DNA from: Candidatus Polarisedimenticolaceae bacterium
GTDB lineage: Bacteria > Pseudomonadota > Gammaproteobacteria > Chromatiales > Chromatiaceae
Assembly (NCBI GenBank): GCA_021647945.1
Contig: JAKITT010000012.1
Coordinates: 1 to 55,076 of the forward strand
Reading direction: 5' to 3'
DNA: 55,076 bases
Shown here: in pieces, positions 32,100 to 41,152 of the stretch
How positions within the stretch are numbered: position 1 is the stretch's first letter
Layout: the number at the start of each line of letters is the position of its first letter
Position numbers and translations under genes: made by a program
Notes under the pieces: model-generated
What the model was told of the DNA's origin: nothing
What the model saw: only the letters and a program-made list of their open reading frames with translations
The model's database searches: none

Positions 32100-32561
32100 A
32101 TTCTGTTCCTCTTTCGCAAACCGATACTATTTATTTTTTGTGAAACCGAGCCAACCATCATATGCGATAGCGACAACTCCACCTCTACTCTAAGAAGGTG
32201 GCCCTCACGTTTAGCGGCAACCTCGATATTTTCTGCAACGAAGAATACCCCAATGAGTGCATCTATTAAAGTTAAACTAATATCAGCAAGCCACCACGCT
32301 GAACTTTTAGTGCAGCCACGCACCAATAAATATGAACTGCATCTCAAATTGGCGATTTGCCGACCACTTAGCAGGCAACCACTATTGACATCAGCTGCCT
32401 CACCACACGACCGCCAACATGACCAAAAAGCATCTCTAACATATTAATCACCTTAGAAATTGGCTAATTATCGCAATATCAACGACCTTCTTAGTAAAAT
32501 TTCTACCACTTAACCAGCATCGCCTTAACAGCCAAGCCATATCATAGTTATAATTCACCCC
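32100..32561. other. Divergent intergenic region between pilG and gshB
   Basis: About 460 AT-rich bases without a supported gene. A minus-strand frame of 83 codons (32096-32347) has no good ribosome-binding site and overlaps the pilG start. The stretch must carry the pilG operon promoter; I cannot point to it. A strong candidate promoter for gshB lies at its right end (32525-32554). Confidence 0.55.
32525..32554 (+). promoter_or_regulatory. Sigma-70 promoter of gshB, predicted leaderless transcript
   Basis: TTAACA at 32525-32530 and a perfect TATAAT at 32549-32554 are separated by 18 bp. The gshB ATG begins only seven bases after the -10 box, about where transcription should start, and no Shine-Dalgarno sequence lies between them. 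This predicts a leaderless or nearly leaderless mRNA. Confidence 0.55.
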
Positions 32562-33512
32562 ATGAAACTATCAATTGGCATGGTGATGGATCCTATTGAA
32601 TCCATCACACCCTATAAAGACAGCTCCTTTGCGATGTTACTTGCGGCCCAATCACGCGGCTGGCAGCTTCACTACATGCAACAGCAGGATCTCTTCCTGC
32701 AACAGGATCGTTGCTACGCCCGCTGTCGCACAATTACAGTCACGGACAACACCACTGACTGGTTCAGCCTCGGTGAAGAGCAGACCCTACCGCTTGATCA
32801 GCTTAATGCCATCTTCATGCGCAAAGATCCGCCATTCGATATGGAGTACATCTACACCACCTACCTACTTGAACAGGCAGAACGACGCGGCACACTTATT
32901 GTCAACAAACCACAGAGTCTACGTGACGCCAATGAAAAGCTCTTCACCACCCAGTTCCCACAGTGTTGCGCACCGACGCTGGTCACTCGACAAGCCCAGG
33001 ATCTGCGTCGCTTCATGCAACAGCATGGTGACATCATCCTGAAGCCACTCGACGGCATGGGCGGCGCATCCATCTTCCGCCTACGTGAAGGTGATCCAAA
33101 CATCAGCGTCGTCATTGAGACACTCACCCGCCATGGCCAGCGCTACACCATGGCACAGCGCTTCATTCCTGAGATTACACATGGCGACAAGCGCATTCTA
33201 ATGGTTGATGGTGAAGCGATCCCCTACGCGTTAGCACGCATCCCCGCCAAAGGTGAGACACGCGGCAATCTGGCTGCAGGAGGCCATGGCAAAGGAATTC
33301 CACTCAGTGAACATGACCACTGGATTGCCCAGCAGGTCGGTCCACGGCTACGTGAGATGGGCATCCTGTTTGCCGGCCTGGATGTCATTGGCGACTACCT
33401 CACTGAGATCAACGTCACCAGCCCCACCTGCATCCGAGAGCTAGACAGCCAATTTAAGCTCAACATTGCCGACCAGCTGATGACCGCAGTCGAGAGGCGT
33501 ATTGCCCAATGA
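32562..33512 (+). CDS. gshB: Glutathione synthetase
   Basis: Joins gamma-glutamylcysteine and glycine with ATP to make glutathione, in the cytoplasm. It has 316 residues, the usual length. MKLSIGMVMDPIESITPYKD matches the conserved N-terminus, supporting this ATG. ATP-grasp features follow: FMRKDPPFDMEYIYTTYLLE, ILKPLDGMGGASIFR, RFIPEITHGDKRILMVDGE and the glycine-rich loop RGNLAAGG. GDYLTEINVTSPTCIREL is the metal-binding end. It overlaps apbE by four bases and starts a gshB-apbE-tonB transcript. Confidence 0.95.
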   Translation: MKLSIGMVMDPIESITPYKDSSFAMLLAAQSRGWQLHYMQQQDLFLQQDRCYARCRTITVTDNTTDWFSLGEEQTLPLDQLNAIFMRKDPPFDMEYIYTTYLLEQAERRGTLIVNKPQSLRDANEKLFTTQFPQCCAPTLVTRQAQDLRRFMQQHGDIILKPLDGMGGASIFRLREGDPNISVVIETLTRHGQRYTMAQRFIPEITHGDKRILMVDGEAIPYALARIPAKGETRGNLAAGGHGKGIPLSEHDHWIAQQVGPRLREMGILFAGLDVIGDYLTEINVTSPTCIRELDSQFKLNIADQLMTAVERRIAQ

Positions 33513-34534
33513 GACTCACCATACTACTCACGGCGCTACTTCTCTCCGCGTGCAGCCAGCCGCCGCCCATCACCAGCCATTTCCTCGCCTTTGGTACGCT
33601 GATCGATCTCACACTACAGGGTGTCGACCAGAAAAAGGCAGATGAAGTCACCGCCATCATTGAGGAGGATTTCCGGCTAATGCACCACTCCTGGCACGCG
33701 TGGGACCCAGGCCCACTCGGCCGAGTCAACCGCCTCATCCCCAGCGGCCAACCCTTCAGCGTCCCGCCCTCAGTGCTACCGCTGATTAAGATTGGCACTG
33801 AACTGGCGGAGCAGAGTGGCAACCGCTTCAATCCAGCCATTGGCCAACTGATCAGCCTGTGGGGTTTCCACTCTAGCGACCCCAGCGGCTGGACACCGCC
33901 CACCGATGAGGCGGTGCAAAAGCTGGTGCAGGCCAATCCTCGCATGAGCGACCTGACATTCAATGGCGTATTGATGCAGAGCACCAACCCGACTGTCGAT
34001 CTCGATTTTGGCGCCTTTGGCAAAGGTTACGGTATTGATTTGGCGATGGAGCACATAAAAGAGCTGGGCATCAAAAATGCCATCCTCAATGCGGGCGGCG
34101 ACCTTCGCGCAATTGGTAGCCGTGGCGGCCAACCATGGCGTATCGCCATCCGCAACCCAGCGGGCGAGAGACCGCTGGCACTGCTCAAAGTGCAAGGTGA
34201 CGAGAGCGTCTTCACCTCAGGTGATTACGAACGCAAATATGAGCACCAAGGCAAGCACTATCACCATATTATTGACCCTCGCAGTGGTTATCCTGCTGAG
34301 GGTACGCGCTCAGTAACCGTGCTGCATAACGATGCCACACGTGCCGATGCCGCCGCCACCGCCCTCTTCGTCGCCGGGCCTGATGAGTGGTTTCAGGTCG
34401 CCCAAGCGATGGATATTCGCTATGTGCTGCTGCTCGACAGTGATAACACCATCCACATGAGTCCAGCGATGGCCGAGCGTGTTGAGCTACTGGTAGAGAA
34501 CCCAACCATCAAGATTTCAGCCGCTCTCAAATGA
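33509..34534 (+). CDS. apbE: FAD:protein FMN transferase (ApbE), lipoprotein
   Basis: Transfers FMN from FAD onto threonine residues of exported or membrane-exposed proteins such as RnfD/RnfG. It has 341 residues. The N-terminus is a lipoprotein signal (LLLSAC, lipid-modified Cys15), so it acts at the periplasmic face. ApbE signatures are FGAFGKGYGIDLAMEH, the LNAGGDLRAIGSRGG loop and HHIIDPRSGYPAEGTRSVTV, which holds the magnesium site region. Its likely substrates in this window are RsxD T180 and RsxG T175. It overlaps both gshB and tonB by ATGA. In P. aeruginosa gshB is followed directly by tonB3, so apbE is an addition here. Confidence 0.92.
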   Translation: MRLTILLTALLLSACSQPPPITSHFLAFGTLIDLTLQGVDQKKADEVTAIIEEDFRLMHHSWHAWDPGPLGRVNRLIPSGQPFSVPPSVLPLIKIGTELAEQSGNRFNPAIGQLISLWGFHSSDPSGWTPPTDEAVQKLVQANPRMSDLTFNGVLMQSTNPTVDLDFGAFGKGYGIDLAMEHIKELGIKNAILNAGGDLRAIGSRGGQPWRIAIRNPAGERPLALLKVQGDESVFTSGDYERKYEHQGKHYHHIIDPRSGYPAEGTRSVTVLHNDATRADAAATALFVAGPDEWFQVAQAMDIRYVLLLDSDNTIHMSPAMAERVELLVENPTIKISAALK

Positions 34535-35394
34535 ACACCACACCCGCCATTCGCCAAGACAGCATGGCGTTGACCCTATTCATCGCGGCCTCCCTGCATG
34601 CCCTATTCATCCTCGGCATTGGCTTCGATTTTGTACTAAAAAAACAGCAAGAACATCGTCAGAAGAGCCTACAAGTGATGGTGGTGCGCGCACAGAAGCC
34701 CCCTGAAAAAGAGGTCGAAAAACCAGATTTCCTAGCCCAAACCAATCAGCAAGGAAGCGGCAGCAACCCAAAGGTAGAACGCCCCTCCGCCACCATGCGA
34801 CCGCAGCAACGTCATGAGGCCGCTGGCACCGCCCGCCAATCCCCCGCACCTGCTAGACAAAAGGTGCAACCGCAAGCCCGACTAACCACCACAGGCCAGG
34901 GCGCTTCAGCATCCAACGAACCGAAACCGATCCAACAACAACGCCTCACCACGGCACAGCTTATGGCGAGCCGCAACCAAGAGATCGCCCGCATCACCGC
35001 ATCACTGGAGCGCAAAAGTGCCGACTACGCCAAGCGAAAACGGCGTAAACCGATCAGCGCCAATACCCGTGAATACAAATATGCCGCCTATCTGGATGCT
35101 TGGCGACGCAAAGTGGAGCGCATCGGCAATCTCAACTACCCGGATGAAGCGGCACGCAAAAAACTACATGGCAACCTGCTTCTCAGCGTCTCAGTGCTGG
35201 CCAATGGCACCATTGAGCAGATCAACATACTGCACTCATCAGGCCACAAAATACTCGACGATGCCGCCATCCGCATCGTGCGCCTGGCCGCCCCCTTCTC
35301 ACCCTTTCCACAAACTATTCGTCAAGATGTTGACGTACTCGACATCACACGCACTTGGCAGTTCCAAGGTAACAATCAACTGAGTTGGGAATAG
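34531..35394 (+). CDS. TonB family energy transducer (TonB3-like by position)
   Basis: A 287-residue protein with one N-terminal membrane helix (about 13-36; LTLFIAASLHALFILGIGF), a basic, Pro/Gln-rich periplasmic spacer, a helical stretch with KRKRRKPISANTREYKYAAYLDAWRRKVERIGNLNYP, and a C-terminal TonB domain (GNLLLSVSVLANGTIEQINI... HKILDDAAIRIVRLAAPFSPFP). It would pass proton-motive energy to outer-membrane partners. The place after gshB and near the Pil-Chp operon matches P. aeruginosa tonB3, which is required for twitching and pilus assembly. It overlaps apbE by four bases. No exbB or exbD gene is nearby. Confidence 0.87.
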   Translation: MNTTPAIRQDSMALTLFIAASLHALFILGIGFDFVLKKQQEHRQKSLQVMVVRAQKPPEKEVEKPDFLAQTNQQGSGSNPKVERPSATMRPQQRHEAAGTARQSPAPARQKVQPQARLTTTGQGASASNEPKPIQQQRLTTAQLMASRNQEIARITASLERKSADYAKRKRRKPISANTREYKYAAYLDAWRRKVERIGNLNYPDEAARKKLHGNLLLSVSVLANGTIEQINILHSSGHKILDDAAIRIVRLAAPFSPFPQTIRQDVDVLDITRTWQFQGNNQLSWE

Positions 35395-35494
35395 CCACTT
35401 TACTACAACACTTTTTGGTCACGTTTCAGCGTGAATAGGCGGAGTAGTCACCTTTTTGGTTGCACTGTCCTGAGAGCCACCGGATACTATAGAG

Positions 35495-36058
35495 ATGAAT
35501 GATCAGGTCAATTTAACCAACCACTTCCTCATTGCGATGCCTGCATTGATGGATCCCAACTTTTACCACACCGTCACCTACATCTGTGAACACAATGCTG
35601 AGGGGGCGATGGGTATCATCATCAACCGTCCCGCTGGACTCAAGCTAGGGGAGGTGTTGGAACAGATCGACATTGAAGCCGTTGAAGAGCGGTTGGCAGA
35701 TCAGCCGGTCTATATCGGCGGCCCTGTGCAGCCCGACCGAGGTTTTGTAATCCACCCCCCAGGCACCATTTGGGAGTCAACATTGCAGATCAATGAGCAG
35801 CTCAATGTCACTACATCAAAGGATATCCTGCATGCCATCGCCGAAGGTAAAGGGCCGGAAAACACCCTAGTGGCACTCGGTTATGCCGGTTGGGGTGAGG
35901 GGCAGCTAGAGCAGGAGATGGTCGATAACACATGGCTCAGCGGCCCGGCGGATGCCGATATCATCTTCCACCGCAGTGCTGACAAACGTTGGGCAGCCGC
36001 AGCAAAGTTATTGGGGGTCGATCTCAACCTGATCTCCAGCGACACCGGCCACGCATGA
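35495..36058 (+). CDS. YqgE/AlgH family protein
   Basis: A 187-residue cytoplasmic protein of the YqgE/AlgH (UPF0301) family, function unsettled. Conserved features are LTNHFLIAMPALMDPNFYHTVTYICEHN at the start, GAMGIIINRPAG, VYIGGPVQPDRGFVIH and VALGYAGWGEGQLEQEM. It overlaps ruvX by four bases, the normal yqgE-yqgF pairing. The ATG has only a weak ribosome-binding site. A TTGCAC (35460) / TACTAT (35485) pair with 19-bp spacing is a possible promoter close to the start. Confidence 0.92.
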   Translation: MNDQVNLTNHFLIAMPALMDPNFYHTVTYICEHNAEGAMGIIINRPAGLKLGEVLEQIDIEAVEERLADQPVYIGGPVQPDRGFVIHPPGTIWESTLQINEQLNVTTSKDILHAIAEGKGPENTLVALGYAGWGEGQLEQEMVDNTWLSGPADADIIFHRSADKRWAAAAKLLGVDLNLISSDTGHA

Positions 36059-36450
36059 GTGGCACCGTATTAGGTTTTGATTACGGCACCAAGAAGATCG
36101 GCATTGCCGTTGGCCAGACCATTACCGGTACCGCAAATCCACTAACGACGCTACGTTATGTTAAAGACAGACCAGATTGGGATGGCATAGAGAAGATCAT
36201 CCAACAGTGGCAACCAACCGATCTGGTGGTCGGCCTGCCGATTGACACCGATGAGAGTGAGACGGAGATCAGCCGCCGAGCGCGCCGTTTCTCTCGTCAA
36301 CTTGAAGGACGCTTTCAACTACCGGTACACATGGCAGATGAGCGCTACACCTCAGCCAGCGCACGCAGCATGGCGGGCAAGGTAAAAAAGATTGAAGAGC
36401 TCGATGCACTCGCAGCAAAACTAATTTTGGAAACATGGCTAAATGAGTAA
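36055..36450 (+). CDS. ruvX: Putative pre-16S rRNA nuclease / Holliday junction resolvase-like YqgF
   Basis: An RNase H-fold nuclease of 131 residues, proposed to finish the 16S rRNA 5' end. GFDYGTKKIGIAVG at the N-terminus provides the first catalytic Asp; DLVVGLPIDTDESE gives the second acidic region; VHMADERYTSASA and the terminal DALAAKLILETWL complete the fold. I choose the ATG at 36055, which overlaps the yqgE stop; longer frames run backward through yqgE. It overlaps pyrR by eight bases. Confidence 0.92.
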   Translation: MSGTVLGFDYGTKKIGIAVGQTITGTANPLTTLRYVKDRPDWDGIEKIIQQWQPTDLVVGLPIDTDESETEISRRARRFSRQLEGRFQLPVHMADERYTSASARSMAGKVKKIEELDALAAKLILETWLNE

Positions 36451-36991
36451 CAACAAACCCTACATGCAAGCCGATCAGATTGATGCGCTGATCGATGAGA
36501 TGGCACAAGCGCTGAAAGAGCTGATCGAAGAGCGCCCGATAGAGAACCCCTTGATGATCGGCATTCACACCGGCGGCATCTGGTTGGCCGAGCGGCTGCA
36601 CCAGATGGTCGGTATCGAAGAGGCACTTGGCACCCTCGACATCACCTTCTATCGCGATGACTTTTCACGCATCGGTATGAACCCGGAGGTGCAGCCATCA
36701 CACTTCCCATTTGATGTTGATGATCGCAATATCATTCTGGTTGATGATGTTCTCTGCTCTGGCCGCACCATTCGCGCCGCCCTGAATGAGATCTTCGATT
36801 ATGGCCGCCCCGCCTCTGTTGCACTGGTAACATTGGTCGATCGCAGTGGTCGCGAGCTACCGTTTGAACCCGCCGTCAGTGGCCTGCATATCGATCTACA
36901 GCCCGATGAGCACATCACCCTAACCGGGCCAGAGCCACTCCAGTTAGTGCTGGGCACAGAATCAAACCGCAAATCACGCAGTGGCGATTAA
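36443..36991 (+). CDS. pyrR: PyrR bifunctional regulator / uracil phosphoribosyltransferase
   Basis: A type I phosphoribosyltransferase-fold protein of 182 residues. The PRPP-binding loop is IILVDDVLCSGRTIRAAL; IGIHTGGIWLAERL and the flexible-loop region FYRDDFSRIG are typical of PyrR. In Bacillus it attenuates pyr transcription by binding RNA; in pseudomonads the role is mainly enzymatic or less clear. I see no obvious PyrR-binding attenuator in the 70 bp before pyrB. It overlaps ruvX by eight bases and precedes pyrB, the order of P. aeruginosa. Confidence 0.92.
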   Translation: MSNNKPYMQADQIDALIDEMAQALKELIEERPIENPLMIGIHTGGIWLAERLHQMVGIEEALGTLDITFYRDDFSRIGMNPEVQPSHFPFDVDDRNIILVDDVLCSGRTIRAALNEIFDYGRPASVALVTLVDRSGRELPFEPAVSGLHIDLQPDEHITLTGPEPLQLVLGTESNRKSRSGD

Positions 36992-37061
36992 GGGAATTCT
37001 GAAACCGTCATGCACACTTTAGACCGATTCAAAACATACCAAAGAGTGGAGGAGCAGAACC

Positions 37062-38036
37062 GTGGTGCATAGCCATAACATCCAACTCGACAAACAGGGC
37101 CGTCTACGCCACTTCCTCACCATTGAGGATCTGAGCCGGGAGATTTTAACCGAAATCCTCGATACCGCCGAGAGTTTCAGCGGCGTTTCAGAGCGTAGCG
37201 TAAAGAAGGTGCCGATCTGCCGAGGCAAGGTGATCGCCAATCTTTTTTTTGAGACCAGCACACGCACACGCACCACCTTTGAGCTGGCGGCCAAACGTCT
37301 CTCTGCCGATGTGCTCAGTCTCAACATCAGCGCCTCCTCCGCCTCCAAGGGCGAGACCCTGCTCGACACCCTGCGTAATCTAGAGGCGATGCACTGCGAC
37401 ATGTTTGTGGTGCGCCACAATGAGAGCGGTGCCGCACACTTTATCGCCAACAACGCCGCCCCTGGCGTAGCCGTGATCAATGCCGGTGATGGTCGCCACG
37501 CCCACCCAACGCAAGCGATGTTGGATATGTTCACCATCCGTCGCCACAAAAAGGAGTTTGTCGGCCTACGTGTCGCCATCGTCGGTGACATTCTGCACTC
37601 ACGAGTGGCCCGCTCACAGATCATCGCCCTCAACACCCTCGGCACCTCCGAGGTGCGCGTCATCGCACCACGCACCCTGCTACCTGCTGAGATCCGCATG
37701 ATGGGCGTACACGTTTATCACGATCTGGATGAGGGGATCAAAGATGTCGATGTGGTGATCATGCTGCGCCTACAAAAAGAGCGCATGCAGGGCGCACTGC
37801 TACCCAGTGAACACGAATATTTCCGTCTCTACGGCCTCACCGAAGCGCGCCTACGGGTGGCCAAACCAGACGCCATCGTCATGCATCCCGGCCCCATCAA
37901 TCGAGGTGTTGAGATGGACACTGAGGTGGCCGATGGCCCACGCTCCGTGATTTTAGAACAGGTCAGCAATGGCATCGCCGTACGCATGGCCGTCATGTCG
38001 ATCACGATGAGCAATGCCGGAGGCCAAGCCGCATGA
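37062..38036 (+). CDS. pyrB: Aspartate carbamoyltransferase catalytic chain
   Basis: Joins carbamoyl phosphate and aspartate, the first committed pyrimidine step. It has 324 residues. The carbamoyl phosphate loop is [15 protein letters not shown], followed by [17 protein letters not shown] with the second-subunit Ser/Lys. The [29 protein letters not shown] and [12 protein letters not shown] segments complete the active site. Tandem GTG codons at 37062 and 37065 follow GGAGGAG with good spacing. It overlaps pyrC' by four bases, fitting the PyrB-PyrC' dodecamer known in Pseudomonas. Confidence 0.95.
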   Translation: MVHSHNIQLDKQGRLRHFLTIEDLSREILTEILDTAESFSGVSERSVKKVPICRGKVIANLFFETSTRTRTTFELAAKRLSADVLSLNISASSASKGETLLDTLRNLEAMHCDMFVVRHNESGAAHFIANNAAPGVAVINAGDGRHAHPTQAMLDMFTIRRHKKEFVGLRVAIVGDILHSRVARSQIIALNTLGTSEVRVIAPRTLLPAEIRMMGVHVYHDLDEGIKDVDVVIMLRLQKERMQGALLPSEHEYFRLYGLTEARLRVAKPDAIVMHPGPINRGVEMDTEVADGPRSVILEQVSNGIAVRMAVMSITMSNAGGQAA

Positions 38037-39325
38037 AACCCGCTATCACCATCAGCAACGGCCGTCTCATCGACCCGGCTAACAACATCGATGCGATCAC
38101 TGATCTGCACATTTTGAATGGTCTGGTTGTCGCAATTGGCCAACCTCCCAGAGGATTCAGCACCGATCTGACCATTGATGCCAGTGATCGAATCGTCTGC
38201 CCCGGCCTGATTGATCTCAGTGCCAAAACCCGCGAACCAGGTCAGGAGCAGAAAGGGACCATCGTCAGCGAGACCGCCGCCGCCGCCAGTGGCGGAATCA
38301 CCACCCTCTGCTGCCCGCCCAACACCAACCCAGTCATTGACTCCGTCGCCGTGGTTGAACTGGTACAACACAAAGCCAAAGAGGCCGGTTTCGCCCGCAT
38401 ACTGCCGGTGGGTGCCATGACTAAAGGGCTTGAGGGCGATACACTCAGCGAAATGGCGGCACTAAAAGAGGCGGGCTGTATCGCCATCGGCAATGCCAGC
38501 AACCCACTCGGCAACACCCTGATTCAGCGTCGTGCCATGGAGTACGCCGCCACCTTTGATATCACCACTTTTCTACGCTCCGAAGATCGCCATCTGAAGA
38601 ATGAGGGCTGCGTACATGAAGGACGCACCAGCACTCGGCTCGGCCTACCCGGCATCCCTGAGGCGGCGGAAGCCGTGGCGGTAGCACGCGATTTGGCACT
38701 GGCCGAACAGACCGGTGCGCGTATCCATTTTCGTGGTCTCTCCACCGGCATCGCCACACGCATGATTAGTGAAGCGTGGCGTCACAATCCAAAGCACAGC
38801 GCCGACGTAGCCATCTATCATCTATTCCTCTCCGAAAATGATCTCGACGGTTTCAATAGTGACTGCCATGTCCTGCCGCCACTACGCACCACCGCTGACC
38901 GGGATATGCTGCGCCAAGCGCTGGCCAAAGGGGTGATCAACGCCATCTGCTCCGATCATCAGCCACACGAGCCAGAGGCCAAAATGGCACCCTTTCAATC
39001 GACAGCGACCGGCATATCGGGCCTTGACACTCTACTGGGACTCACCCTGAAGTTGGTACAAGAGGGGGTGATGCCACTGAGTGATGCGATCGCTCGCCTC
39101 ACCTCCGGCCCGGCAAAAATCATCGGCCTGCCACTCGGCCAACTGAGCGTGGGGGCCACCGCCGACATCTGTATTTATGATCCCGATCAACCCTGGATAC
39201 TAGAAGCAGATAAGATGCGCAGCAAAGGCCACAACACCCCCTTCCTCGGCTGGGAGTTCACCGGACAGGTGACCCACACCCTGTTTGAAGGAAACCTTGT
39301 TTACCAAAGAGATAGCGACACATGA
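38033..39325 (+). CDS. PyrC', probably inactive dihydroorotase-like partner of ATCase
   Basis: An amidohydrolase-fold protein of 430 residues, closest to class I dihydroorotases. The metal-binding HxH after the first strand (normally DPHVHLREPG) reads D61-L-S-A-K-T-R-E-P-G, so both histidines are lost (S63, K65). The later ligands also look replaced: the DDG-type Asp by GNASN, the His before ED by Arg (about 182; FLRSEDRHL), and the His of HVST by Gly (RGLST). Only the last Asp ([10 protein letters not shown]) remains. This matches the pseudomonad PyrC', which is non-catalytic but required to assemble active PyrB. A functional dihydroorotase must exist elsewhere. It overlaps pyrB and pyrK by ATGA. 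Confidence 0.9.
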   Translation: MKPAITISNGRLIDPANNIDAITDLHILNGLVVAIGQPPRGFSTDLTIDASDRIVCPGLIDLSAKTREPGQEQKGTIVSETAAAASGGITTLCCPPNTNPVIDSVAVVELVQHKAKEAGFARILPVGAMTKGLEGDTLSEMAALKEAGCIAIGNASNPLGNTLIQRRAMEYAATFDITTFLRSEDRHLKNEGCVHEGRTSTRLGLPGIPEAAEAVAVARDLALAEQTGARIHFRGLSTGIATRMISEAWRHNPKHSADVAIYHLFLSENDLDGFNSDCHVLPPLRTTADRDMLRQALAKGVINAICSDHQPHEPEAKMAPFQSTATGISGLDTLLGLTLKLVQEGVMPLSDAIARLTSGPAKIIGLPLGQLSVGATADICIYDPDQPWILEADKMRSKGHNTPFLGWEFTGQVTHTLFEGNLVYQRDSDT

Positions 39326-40206
39326 GCAAGCAACATCGGGATACCATTTTCCTTGAAGAGGCAGAGATCCTCTCCCATCAGCATCTGGATGGCGACCAAC
39401 ACCTGCTGCGTCTGCAAGCCCCTGAGTGTGCGGCCCATGCACAACCCGGCAGCTTCGTACAGATTCAGTGCAGCGCTGAACTACCGCTACGCCGACCGAT
39501 CTCCATCATGCGCTACTCCACCAACGAAGGGTGGGTCGATTTCCTCTATAAAGCGCTTGGTCGTGGCACCCACCTGCTGGCCACCCGTCAGGTGGGCGAA
39601 AAACTGAGTATTCTTGGCCCTATCGGCACCCCCTTTGAACTGCACGCCGAACGCAGCCGCCCGCTACTGATTGGTGGTGGCGTGGGTATGCCACCGATGA
39701 TCGCCATCGCTGAGTCTATAAAAGGGCAAGATAACTACAAACCACTGGTGATTCTCGGCTCTGAAGTGCCCTTTCCATTCAGCGCAGAACCCTCAAAAAT
39801 TCTGCTACCCAACCTGCCCAGCAGTGTCATCGCCACCATGCCGCTACTCGATGGTTGGCAGATCCCCTGCCGTCTGGCCAGCCAGCAGGGTTACGCCGGC
39901 TGTTATCAAGGGTATGTCACCGATCTGGCGCGCATCTGGTTAGAGTCACTGGATGAAGCAGAGCGTCAAAAAGTGGAGATCTTCTCCTGCGGCCCACACC
40001 CCATGCTAGAGGCCGTTGCCGCCTTGGCTGCCGAGTTCAATCTGCCCTGCCAAGTCTCACTGGAGGAGTTTATGGCCTGCGGCGTTGGCGGCTGCGCCGG
40101 TTGCATCACCCCGGTTGAAAAAGAGGGTGAAGTCTCAATGAAACGAGTCTGCGTTGACGGCCCCGTATTTGATGCTGTCGAGGTCTTTCCTAGGAGTGGG
40201 CATTAA
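39322..40206 (+). CDS. PyrK-type dihydroorotate dehydrogenase electron-transfer subunit
   Basis: A ferredoxin-reductase-like flavoprotein of 294 residues. The N-terminal FAD domain has PLRRPISIM, the RxxS-type FAD motif. The nucleotide-binding part follows (LLIGGGVGMPPMIAIAES). The C-terminus has the PyrK-specific [2Fe-2S] ligands C253, C258, C261 and C277 (ACGVGGCAGC and KRVC). In class 1B dihydroorotate dehydrogenase, PyrK passes electrons from PyrD to NAD. No pyrD gene is adjacent, and gammaproteobacteria usually use a quinone-linked PyrD without PyrK, so the partner is unknown. The ATGA overlap with pyrC' puts it in the pyr operon. It is somewhat longer than usual PyrK. Confidence 0.83.
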   Translation: MSKQHRDTIFLEEAEILSHQHLDGDQHLLRLQAPECAAHAQPGSFVQIQCSAELPLRRPISIMRYSTNEGWVDFLYKALGRGTHLLATRQVGEKLSILGPIGTPFELHAERSRPLLIGGGVGMPPMIAIAESIKGQDNYKPLVILGSEVPFPFSAEPSKILLPNLPSSVIATMPLLDGWQIPCRLASQQGYAGCYQGYVTDLARIWLESLDEAERQKVEIFSCGPHPMLEAVAALAAEFNLPCQVSLEEFMACGVGGCAGCITPVEKEGEVSMKRVCVDGPVFDAVEVFPRSGH

Positions 40207-40297
40207 CATCCCAGCGCCCCATCAATGTGATCATTATCAAAGCATCGAGCAATAATATAGGTAACGATAGCGCCTCACCTACCGGAGAACCGCCACT

Positions 40298-41143
40298 GTG
40301 ATAAAACGCCGCCTCATTCAAACCCTTCTGCTCAGTAGCTCACTGCTATTGAGCGGATGCGTCTCAATGCTGGCAGGCGGCATGGCAAACAATCTCTCCA
40401 GTGCCATGCTCAATCAGAATGACCCTGAAACCGTCAAGGCAGGGATGGCCGCCTACCTTCTATTGATTGACTCCCTGATCACCAGCAGCCCAGATGATGC
40501 CGATCTATTGATGGCAGGATCACGTCTCTATGGTGCCTACGGCGGTACACTGGTCAGCGAAACCACACGCAAAAAACGCCTCTCAAACACAGCCTTGAAC
40601 TACGCCGAACGCGCCTTCTGCCCCAGAAGACCCTCCATATGCGCGTCACGCACAGGTGAATTTGCCGATTTCACTGCAGCTGCCACAACACTCAATGAGA
40701 GTGACAGCGAATCTCTCTACCTCTTCGCCACCGCTTGGGCCGGTTGGATTCAGGCACGCACCGATGACTGGAATGCCATTGCAGAACTACCCAAGGCGGA
40801 GTATCTGCTGCAACGGCTGGTAGAGATTGACCCCACCGCTGAAGCGGGGCGCGCCCAACTCTATCTGGCAGTGATCCGCAGCCAACTCCCCCCCACGCTG
40901 GGCGGTAAGCCAGAACAGGGCAAGCACCACTTTGAGCTAGCACTGCAATACTCAGGCGGAAAAGATCTGATTATTAAAGTGGAGTATGCTCGCCTCTATG
41001 CCCGGCTGATTTTTGATCAAGCACTACACGACCAGCTGCTCAATGAAGTGCTAGCGGCCAACCCAGAGAGTCCAGGGCTGACCCTGAGCAACACCATTGC
41101 ACAGCAACAGGCAAAATCACTGCTCGAAGAAGAGTATTTTTAG
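40298..41143 (+). CDS. TatT-family TRAP transporter-associated lipoprotein
   Basis: A 281-residue lipoprotein: N-terminal signal with lipobox LSGC (Cys21). The body is helical and matches the TRAP-associated T-component pattern (NDPETVKAGMAAYLLLIDSLI, DADLLMAGSRLYGAYGG, YAERAFCPRRPSICASRTGEF). In Treponema the homologue TatT is a TPR-like protein that binds the TRAP substrate-binding protein. It starts at GTG 40298 with CGGAG upstream. The dctP-like gene follows after nine bases, so it belongs to the TRAP operon and probably presents or stores ligand in the envelope. Confidence 0.85.
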   Translation: MIKRRLIQTLLLSSSLLLSGCVSMLAGGMANNLSSAMLNQNDPETVKAGMAAYLLLIDSLITSSPDDADLLMAGSRLYGAYGGTLVSETTRKKRLSNTALNYAERAFCPRRPSICASRTGEFADFTAAATTLNESDSESLYLFATAWAGWIQARTDDWNAIAELPKAEYLLQRLVEIDPTAEAGRAQLYLAVIRSQLPPTLGGKPEQGKHHFELALQYSGGKDLIIKVEYARLYARLIFDQALHDQLLNEVLAANPESPGLTLSNTIAQQQAKSLLEEEYF

Positions 41144-41152
41144 GAACTGACG

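Noticed and set aside
32096..32347. 83-codon minus-strand frame upstream of pilG
   Set aside because: No good start signal, overlaps the pilG start and no recognisable protein; treated as intergenic.
35989..36054. N-terminal extension of ruvX into yqgE
   Set aside because: The extra residues are an out-of-frame translation of yqgE; the family starts just before GFDYGT, at 36055.
36992..37061. PyrR-dependent RNA attenuator between pyrR and pyrB
   Set aside because: No terminator/antiterminator pair or PyrR-binding loop is visible in the 70-bp gap.
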